12,243 nt of DNA from assembly GCA_007126415.1 (NCBI GenBank), contig SLBH01000383.1, forward strand, positions 1 through 12,243. The letters run 5' to 3'. The notes beneath the pieces are model-generated. The model saw only the letters and a program-made list of their open reading frames with translations, was not told the origin of the DNA and ran no database searches. The translations under genes and the position numbers were made by a program. This document shows, piece after piece, positions 8,341 through 12,243 of the stretch; the first letter of the stretch is position 1, and each line of letters begins with the position of its first letter. This DNA is from Spirochaetales bacterium. GTDB lineage: Bacteria > Spirochaetota > Spirochaetia > DSM-27196 > SLAA01.

Positions 8341-8414
8341 CAGGCCAGGTAGGATTCGAACCTACAACATCCGGTTTTGGAGACCGGCGCTCTAGCCGTT
8401 GGAGCTACTGGCCT
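8341..8414 (-). tRNA. tRNA-Trp (anticodon CCA)
   Basis: All arms fold on the minus strand. The acceptor AGGCCAG/CTGGCCT has seven pairs and a G discriminator, and the D stem is GCTC/GAGC. The anticodon stem is CCGGT/ACCGG with loop CTCCAAA, anticodon CCA. The T stem is GTAGG/CCTAC with loop TTCGAAT. The length is 74 bases and the 3' CCA is not encoded. The 5' end is only five bases after the rpmG stop codon, and six U residues follow the 3' end directly. A tRNA-Trp just before secE is common in bacteria. Confidence 0.97.
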
Positions 8415-8419
8415 ATGAT

Positions 8420-8602
8420 TCACTTCACCTTTGTTTCTTTATGCAACGTATGCTTGCGCTCGAAGCGACAATACTTCTTAAGCTCGAGCTTGCCTTGCAT
8501 GTTGCGCTTGTTCTTCTTGGTGGTGTAGTTGCGGCGTTTGCAGCTCTCGCATTGCAACGCGATCAACTCAACCACTTTACCCTTTGCTTTGTTTCCTGCC
8601 AT
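8420..8602 (-). CDS. rpmG: 50S ribosomal protein L33
   Basis: L33 is a small zinc-ribbon-type protein near the ribosomal E site. It has 60 residues from ATG at 8600-8602, chosen because AGGAGAT lies just upstream. The longer in-frame start at 8653 would include the promoter region. The family pattern is clear: ALQCESCKRRNYTTKKNKRN, then KLELKKYCRFERKHTLHKET. Cys18, Cys21 and Cys45 are present, but the fourth zinc-ligand position is Glu48 (YCRFERKH, where Thermus-type L33 has YCPWCRKH). It may therefore bind zinc with an altered set or not at all. It lies between tRNA-Thr and tRNA-Trp, with its own candidate promoter upstream. Confidence 0.96.
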   Translation of the reverse strand: MAGNKAKGKVVELIALQCESCKRRNYTTKKNKRNMQGKLELKKYCRFERKHTLHKETKVK

Positions 8603-8636
8603 TGATATCTCCTGACAACGCTGCCGGTAACGCGCT

Positions 8637-8666
8637 AGTATACAAAAGGACACAGTGCGATGTCAA
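8637..8666 (-). promoter_or_regulatory. Candidate sigma70-type promoter for rpmG and downstream cluster
   Basis: Reading the minus strand, a perfect -35 box TTGACA (8661-8666) is followed after 18 bases by TATACT (8637-8642), which matches the -10 consensus at five of six positions. Transcription would begin near 8630, giving a leader of about 28 bases before the rpmG ATG with its AGGAGAT site. It lies downstream of tRNA-Thr, so rpmG-tRNA-Trp-secE-nusG could be transcribed independently of the tRNA-Thr promoter. A perfect 10-base palindrome CGGTGCACCG (8670-8679) lies three bases upstream of the -35 box. Confidence 0.7.
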
Positions 8667-8690
8667 CCACGGTGCACCGCCGCTTGAGAG

Positions 8691-8763
8691 AGCCCCCGAC
8701 CGGACTTGAACCGGTGACCCCATCCTTACCATGGATGTGCTCTACCGACTGAGCTACAGGGGC
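8691..8763 (-). tRNA. tRNA-Thr (anticodon GGT)
   Basis: The minus strand folds into a full cloverleaf of 73 bases. The acceptor GCCCCTG pairs with CGGGGGC, including one G-U pair, and the D stem is GCTC/GAGC. The anticodon stem CATCC/GGATG encloses loop ATGGTAA with anticodon GGT, which reads ACC and ACU. The T stem is ACCGG/CCGGT with loop TTCAAGT. The 3' CCA is not encoded. A threonine tRNA upstream of the secE/nusG region also occurs in other phyla (for example the thrU...thrT-tufB-secE region of E. coli), but here no tuf gene lies between. Confidence 0.97.
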
Positions 8764-8781
8764 GCGTGCATGTGGGCGCAC

Positions 8782-8808
8782 AGTATCAAAGTGGCCCGAT
8801 TTGGTCAA
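8782..8808 (-). promoter_or_regulatory. Candidate promoter for tRNA-Thr
   Basis: On the minus strand TTGACC (8803-8808; five of six matches to TTGACA) is followed after 15 bases by GATACT (8782-8787; four of six matches to TATAAT). The predicted start is about 12 bases before the tRNA 5' end. The spacer is two bases shorter than optimal, so this is weaker evidence than for the rpmG promoter. Read-through from the flavodoxin gene upstream cannot be excluded, because no terminator is visible between them. Confidence 0.5.
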
Positions 8809-8848
8809 CACCGTAGCTTTGAGTTTCACACGAACGCGACACGGCTCG

Positions 8849-9355
8849 CTATGCAAACTCGCGGCGCAACTGCCGTACCCACCGCGCGATACGCTCGGCG
8901 CTGAGGCCGGCCTGGTTATCTTCATCGAGCACGAGACCGAGAAACCGTCCGTCGCGCACCGAGTTCGAGGCACTGAAGGCGTACTTGCGCACCTCGGTGC
9001 TCCCGACGAGTACACCACCGGCGGCGACGAGCTCATCCGCGAGCGCCCCCATCCACCCCGCAAAGGTCTCGGGGTAGTTTTGCTGATCACCGAGCGCCAA
9101 CAACGCAATGCGCTTCTCGGCGAGGTCCAACCGCCGCAGCGCGGGGAGGAAGCGCTCCCAATCGTCCTGCATCTCACCTGTTCCCCAGGTTGAGGCGGCG
9201 AAAACGAGGTTCCGGTACTGCAGCACGCGCTCCGCGGTCACCTCAGAGACGTCGTAGAGGTCCGCATTTCTTTCCCCGAACGCCCCGCGCAGTTGAGTTG
9301 CCGCATCCCGGGTATTACCGGTCGAAGAGCCATAGAATATACCGACCTTGTCCAC
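8849..9355 (-). CDS. fldA: Long-chain flavodoxin
   Basis: FMN-containing single-domain electron carrier of the cytoplasm, 168 residues from a GTG start at 9353-9355. That start puts the protein in register with known flavodoxins (start, three residues, GIFYGSSTGNT) and gives GAGGTG as a well-placed ribosome-binding site. A GTG at 9362-9364 is an alternative adding three residues. The phosphate loop GSSTGNT is at residues 9-15. The 60s loop STWGTGEMQDDW contains Trp57, and the 90s loop GDQQNYPETF contains Tyr94; these aromatics normally stack on the flavin ring. The C-terminal stretch RDGRFLGLVLDEDNQ matches the long-chain class, such as E. coli FldA. It has its own consensus-like promoter. 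The partner enzyme cannot be deduced from this context. Confidence 0.93.
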   Translation of the reverse strand: MDKVGIFYGSSTGNTRDAATQLRGAFGERNADLYDVSEVTAERVLQYRNLVFAASTWGTGEMQDDWERFLPALRRLDLAEKRIALLALGDQQNYPETFAGWMGALADELVAAGGVLVGSTEVRKYAFSASNSVRDGRFLGLVLDEDNQAGLSAERIARWVRQLRREFA

Positions 9356-9361
9356 CGATCC

Positions 9362-9367
9362 CACCTC
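9362..9367 (-). promoter_or_regulatory. Ribosome-binding site deciding the flavodoxin start
   Basis: GAGGTG on the minus strand sits six bases before the GTG at 9353-9355. The upstream GTG at 9362-9364 overlaps this motif and has no comparable site in front of it. The downstream GTG is therefore the better start, and it also gives the N-terminal length usual for flavodoxins. Confidence 0.6.
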
Positions 9368-9404
9368 AGCCGGAGTAGAGTGTTTGCGTTATTGAATAAT
9401 CTGT

Positions 9405-9433
9405 ACGATACTCAAACCCTGCGGCGCTGTCAA
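9405..9433 (-). promoter_or_regulatory. Consensus-like sigma70 promoter for the flavodoxin gene
   Basis: On the minus strand a perfect TTGACA (9428-9433) is followed by a 17-base spacer and TATCGT (9405-9410), which has four of six -10 matches including the key first two and last bases. The expected start is near 9398, leaving about 43 bases of leader. It lies between the DHH gene and the flavodoxin gene, so flavodoxin need not depend on the upstream gene. No terminator is visible after the DHH stop, and I found no operator that I can name. Confidence 0.7.
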
Positions 9434-9481
9434 TCACGCCTTGGGGGGTCGGTCTTTGAGATCCGGCATGAGTCGGGCAGG

Positions 9482-10444
9482 TCAAGAACCGACGGATGAA
9501 CTCCGTAGCGCCGCGATCAGCTCCACCAACACGTCCTCGGCGCGTTCGTTCGCAACCTGACACGTTCCGGCAGCGGCATGGCCACCCCCGCCGTGCTTGA
9601 GCATAAGATCGCCGATATTGACGGCGCAGGTCTTGTTGAAGATCGACTTTCCGAGGGTGAAAACCGTGTTCTGTTTTCTAAAGCCCCAAATTACCTGGAT
9701 TGAGACATTGGTCTCGGGAAACAGAGCATACTTGATGAAGCGGTTACCGGCGTAGACCACCTCCTGGCCGCGCATATCCACCACTAGAACATTTCCCTCA
9801 ACCCGCGCACAGTCCTGCAACTGCTGCTTAAAGAGCGCTTCGTGCTCGAAATAGAGTTTCACGCGCTCGGCCACGTCGGCGACGTCGAGAATCTCCTCGA
9901 TGGGAAGTTCACGGCAGTACTCGATGAGATCCATCATGAGTTGATAGTTCGAGATGCGAAAGTTCTTGAACCGGCCGAGACCGGTGCGCGCGTCCATGAT
10001 GAAGTTGAGCAGATCCCAGCGCTCAGGATTGAGCACCTCGTCCTTCGTGAACGATGCGCTGTCTCCTTTGTCGACCGCTTCCATCATCTCTGTCGAGATG
10101 TTTCTGAAGGTATCGGGCCCACCGAAATGCTCGTACACAACCCGTGCCGTGGAAGGGGCCTCGGGGTTATTGATGTAGTTTTCGTGCCGGCCCGAGCGAA
10201 CCGTTTCGGAGTGGTGATGGTCGAACGCGAGGTACACGCCCTCGATATACGGCAGATTGGTGATGATGTCGTTCTCGGTAATCGTGATCAAGCCGTCCTG
10301 CATATCTTTAGGATGGACGAACTTGATTTCGTCGATCAGACCGAGTTCTCTCAGCAACACCGCGCAGACGAGGCCGTCGAAATCGCTGCGGGTTATGAGT
10401 CGGCACCCTGTCGGCTGCTCCGCGCTGTACTCGGCCGTTGCCAT
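9482..10444 (-). CDS. DHH/DHHA1-family phosphoesterase
   Basis: The protein has 320 residues and belongs to the DHH superfamily of manganese-dependent phosphoesterases, which includes RecJ, NrnA nano-RNases, c-di-AMP phosphodiesterases and family II pyrophosphatases. Metal-binding motifs are visible in order: TRSDFDG at residues 18-24, the name motif FDHHHS at 74-79, Asp125/Asp128 in EAVDKGDSA, and the DHHA1 substrate-binding motif GGGGHAAAGT at 285-294. No membrane span, CBS or PAS domain is present, so it is a stand-alone cytoplasmic enzyme. The start ATG at 10442-10444 follows AGGAGGGGG. An ATG at 10531 lies inside the divergent gene and is rejected. Relatives in spirochaetes are often labelled exopolyphosphatase-like. 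The substrate cannot be decided from sequence; a short oligonucleotide, cyclic dinucleotide or polyphosphate is possible. Confidence 0.88.
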   Translation of the reverse strand: MATAEYSAEQPTGCRLITRSDFDGLVCAVLLRELGLIDEIKFVHPKDMQDGLITITENDIITNLPYIEGVYLAFDHHHSETVRSGRHENYINNPEAPSTARVVYEHFGGPDTFRNISTEMMEAVDKGDSASFTKDEVLNPERWDLLNFIMDARTGLGRFKNFRISNYQLMMDLIEYCRELPIEEILDVADVAERVKLYFEHEALFKQQLQDCARVEGNVLVVDMRGQEVVYAGNRFIKYALFPETNVSIQVIWGFRKQNTVFTLGKSIFNKTCAVNIGDLMLKHGGGGHAAAGTCQVANERAEDVLVELIAALRSSSVGS

Positions 10445-10473
10445 ACCCCCTCCTGAAACCGCCGTTATGTTAC

Positions 10474-10502
10474 TTGATCTCGACCACTGTGCATAGTATA
10501 TA
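10474..10502 (+). promoter_or_regulatory. Candidate promoter for the glucokinase operon
   Basis: TTGATC (10474-10479) and TATATA (10497-10502) are separated by 17 bases; each matches the sigma70 consensus at about four positions. The predicted transcription start is near 10509, only about four bases before the glk ATG at 10513. The message would be nearly leaderless, which agrees with the absence of a Shine-Dalgarno sequence. The -10 element overlaps the candidate -10 of the opposite promoter. Confidence 0.5.
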
Positions 10503-10522
10503 AGAAACAACCATGGTGAGAA
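10495..10522 (-). promoter_or_regulatory. Candidate promoter for the DHH phosphoesterase gene
   Basis: On the minus strand TTCTCA (10517-10522) is followed after 16 bases by TATACT (10495-10500; five of six matches). The start would be near 10488, leaving about 44 bases before the DHH start codon, which has a strong AGGAGGGGG site. The -35 hexamer lies inside the first codons of glk, and the -10 overlaps that of the divergent promoter, so the two could exclude each other. Confidence 0.45.
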
Positions 10523-11625
10523 GAGCAGCAACTCGTTACGACACGCTTATTCTTGCCGCTGATGTCGGCGGCACTAATACCAGCATCGCGATCGTAGGCA
10601 CGTGCGACCGCAGGTTCGAGATCCTGGCGCGGTACCGCACCTCAACGCCCGGATTAGCGTGCTTCGAGGACGGGTTGAGCGAAGCATTGAGCTCGTTTCG
10701 CGCCGAGCTGAACCTGCGAGAGCTCACGCTATGTTGCGTGAGCGCCGCCGGTCCGGTGGTCGGTGAGGAATGCCGGCTAACGAACGTCCCATGGGCGATA
10801 CGGCGCGCCGAACTCGAACGCGTGACCGGTCTAAAGGCTTATCTTGTGAATGATTTCACCGCGATCAGCTACGCGCTTCCGTTGCTCGACCATCGCAACC
10901 CCGACCAGATAACTCCCTTAACCTCGCCCGGCACACTCGGTGCCCCGCAGAGCGCTCCCGAGACCGGCTTCGCTTCGGGGCGAGACGGCATCGCGACGGT
11001 TGTGGGAGCAGGAACCGGCCTCGGCGTGGGCTTTGTGGTGCACGAAGGCGGCGAGTTTCGTGCATGGCCTTCTGAAGGCGGGCACACTGATCTTGCCCCC
11101 TACGACAAGCGCAGCGACGCATTAGCAGCGTATCTGAGACGCGAGCTCGGCGGGCGGCCGGACTGGGAGCACGCGGTTTCGGGCAACGGAATCGCACATC
11201 TGTTTGCGTTTCTCAGACGCCATGAGTTCGCCACGCATCACTCGGAAGCACTCAACCGAATCGAGGCCGCGCCGTCGCGCGAGCGGGCCGCGCTCATATC
11301 CGCTGCTGCCGGGCATGATCCGCTGTGCCGCGCCACGATCGAGTTCTTCGTGGAGTTGTACGCGCGCGCTGCCTCCGGAGTTGCTCTGCAACTGCTGCCG
11401 AGCGCCGGCGTGTACCTCGCGGGAGGCATCGCGCCGAAGAACCAACGATTCTTCGTAGAGGGCGACCGCTTCATGAAGAGCTTCTGTGCAACATATCACG
11501 ACGGACTCCGTGAGATCCTCGCCGCTACCCCGGTCAGCATCATTAACGATTACGAGATCTCGCTCTATGGAGCGGCACACGCCGGCACGGTGCTCGACCG
11601 CAGACCCGACCGCAGGAACGAATGA
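10513..11625 (+). CDS. glk: Glucokinase (Glk family)
   Basis: Phosphorylates glucose with ATP to glucose-6-phosphate. The protein has 370 residues, about 50 longer than E. coli Glk, from a longer N-terminus and extra loops such as residues 133-158. The ATP-site motif AADVGGTNTSIAIV is at residues 15-28. LVNDFTAISYALP at 111-123 carries the catalytic Asp114, GAGTGLGVGF is at 165-174, and the glucose-binding PSEGGHTDLAP is at 186-196. SGNGIAHLF is at 223-231 and a C-terminal GGIAPKN at 304-310. The motif order fits the Glk family (E. coli type) rather than the ROK repressors/kinases, whose Cys-rich zinc motif is absent. The start ATG at 10513 (GTG at 10516 as alternative) has no ribosome-binding site. 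The next gene follows after 10 bases. Confidence 0.92.
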   Translation: MVRRAATRYDTLILAADVGGTNTSIAIVGTCDRRFEILARYRTSTPGLACFEDGLSEALSSFRAELNLRELTLCCVSAAGPVVGEECRLTNVPWAIRRAELERVTGLKAYLVNDFTAISYALPLLDHRNPDQITPLTSPGTLGAPQSAPETGFASGRDGIATVVGAGTGLGVGFVVHEGGEFRAWPSEGGHTDLAPYDKRSDALAAYLRRELGGRPDWEHAVSGNGIAHLFAFLRRHEFATHHSEALNRIEAAPSRERAALISAAAGHDPLCRATIEFFVELYARAASGVALQLLPSAGVYLAGGIAPKNQRFFVEGDRFMKSFCATYHDGLREILAATPVSIINDYEISLYGAAHAGTVLDRRPDRRNE

Positions 11626-11635
11626 GGAGGGCGCT

Positions 11636-12243
11636 ATGGCGATACGTACGGCACTACGACGGAACATCGAGGCACAGGGAATCGATCTCGACCTAACCCT
11701 TGAGATCCTCGAGAACTACAACGCCGGGAAGTACGATCATGTCACACCGGTTGAGGTGCAGGAACTTCCCGAGATCGACGGGCACACCGTGCTCGATATG
11801 ACCGGCGCGATCGAGCTCGAGGTGCCGCTGACCCAATCGCAAGCCCGAATCGATGAATTTGAACCCGCGATCGGCCGGCGGCCGGACCTCACACGCCTCG
11901 GCACCCCAAGCCCGGACCGAAGCCGTGTGGCATTTAACCGCACGCAACTGCGTGATCTGGGCCTGCAGTTGCTCCCCACGGTTTCGTACGGCGTCCTGAA
12001 TGGTGGGTCGGCCACCAGTTACGCCGACCGCAAGAAGAACTCGGGCTTCAGCCCCGAGCTCTTTGAGCTCTTGCAACCGGAGTTCGAGCCGCTCGCGGAA
12101 CAGGTACGCGGCAAAGCCAAGGGCATCACCCCGGCGTTTGTCAATCCGGACGGTACTCCCGGTCCGAGCTTCCTCGAGCTCAAGATGCGGGCGCTATTGA
12201 TCCAGGCGCTTGAGTTCCGGCAGCGATACGGGACCGCTTCATC
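11636..12243 (+). CDS. Probable UTP-glucose-1-phosphate uridylyltransferase (UDPGP family), N-terminal part
   Basis: The first 202 codons are present and the frame is open at the right edge. The start ATG at 11636 follows GAGGAGG, which overlaps the glk stop, so the genes are co-transcribed. The segment YGVLNGGSATSYADRKKN (residues 118-135) matches the nucleotide-binding loop of the eukaryote-like UDPGP pyrophosphorylases (classically LNGGLGTSMG, with a lysine further on). GITPAFVNPDGTPGPSFLEL (163-182) is a further conserved block that I associate with spirochaetal members. It would make UDP-glucose from glucose-1-phosphate, downstream of glucokinase and a phosphoglucomutase not seen here. 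A related sugar-1-phosphate nucleotidyltransferase (for example UDP-N-acetylhexosamine) cannot be excluded because the sugar-binding half is outside the window. Confidence 0.72.
   Translation, partial: MAIRTALRRNIEAQGIDLDLTLEILENYNAGKYDHVTPVEVQELPEIDGHTVLDMTGAIELEVPLTQSQARIDEFEPAIGRRPDLTRLGTPSPDRSRVAFNRTQLRDLGLQLLPTVSYGVLNGGSATSYADRKKNSGFSPELFELLQPEFEPLAEQVRGKAKGITPAFVNPDGTPGPSFLELKMRALLIQALEFRQRYGTAS

Noticed and set aside
8635..9177. A 180-codon open frame on the minus strand across the flavodoxin end, tRNA-Thr and the rpmG promoter
   Set aside because: It overlaps flavodoxin in another frame and runs through a complete tRNA gene, so it is a chance open frame.
10445..10531. Extended N-terminus of the DHH protein with a hydrophobic stretch (MLLFSPWLFLIYY)
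   Set aside because: It looks like a signal peptide, but it is encoded by the divergent promoter region and the first codons of glk. The ATG at 10444 has a strong ribosome-binding site and gives the usual family start.
1..12243. Mobile elements, CRISPR arrays, defence or toxin-antitoxin systems
   Set aside because: No transposase, integrase, direct-repeat array or toxin-like small gene was seen on either strand. All coding capacity is explained by conserved housekeeping genes.

Overview
The window looks like a chromosomal segment of a fairly GC-rich member of the Spirochaetota, probably a free-living Spirochaeta-type relative of the Spirochaetaceae. The evidence is protein resemblance to the treponemal versions: the RpoC N-terminus beginning MREIQDFDSIM, the L11 segment GPHGVSAPQF, and an RpoB of about 1164 residues without the large enterobacterial insertions. 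In addition, RpoB has Asn at the position of E. coli Ser531, a hallmark of naturally rifampicin-resistant spirochaetes. Genus cannot be fixed from this window.

Positions 1 to about 8763, all on the minus strand, hold the core transcription/translation cluster. In transcription order it reads tRNA-Thr(GGU), rpmG (L33), tRNA-Trp(CCA), secE, nusG, rplK, rplA, rplJ, rplL, rpoB, rpoC; rpoC runs off the left edge. Two candidate sigma70-type promoters lie upstream of tRNA-Thr and upstream of rpmG. The best-defined regulatory element is a strong intrinsic-terminator-like hairpin with a U-tract in the rplL-rpoB gap. It probably acts as an attenuator that sets polymerase-subunit output below ribosomal-stalk output.

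Positions 8849 to 10444, also minus strand, hold a DHH/DHHA1-family phosphoesterase followed by a long-chain flavodoxin. The flavodoxin has its own very good promoter and probably starts at a GTG codon. Positions 10513 to 12243 are on the plus strand and diverge from the DHH gene. They hold a glucokinase, then, after 10 bases, the 5' part of a UDPGP-family nucleotidyltransferase, probably a UTP-glucose-1-phosphate uridylyltransferase. This pair suggests routing of glucose into glucose-6-phosphate and UDP-glucose. The 68-base divergent gap carries two overlapping candidate promoters, and the glucokinase start has no Shine-Dalgarno sequence.

The window is mostly well-conserved housekeeping DNA. 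I see no mobile element, CRISPR array, defence system or clearly new genetic system. The points of interest are regulatory architecture and family-level residue changes. No gene-free stretch exceeds 126 bases.
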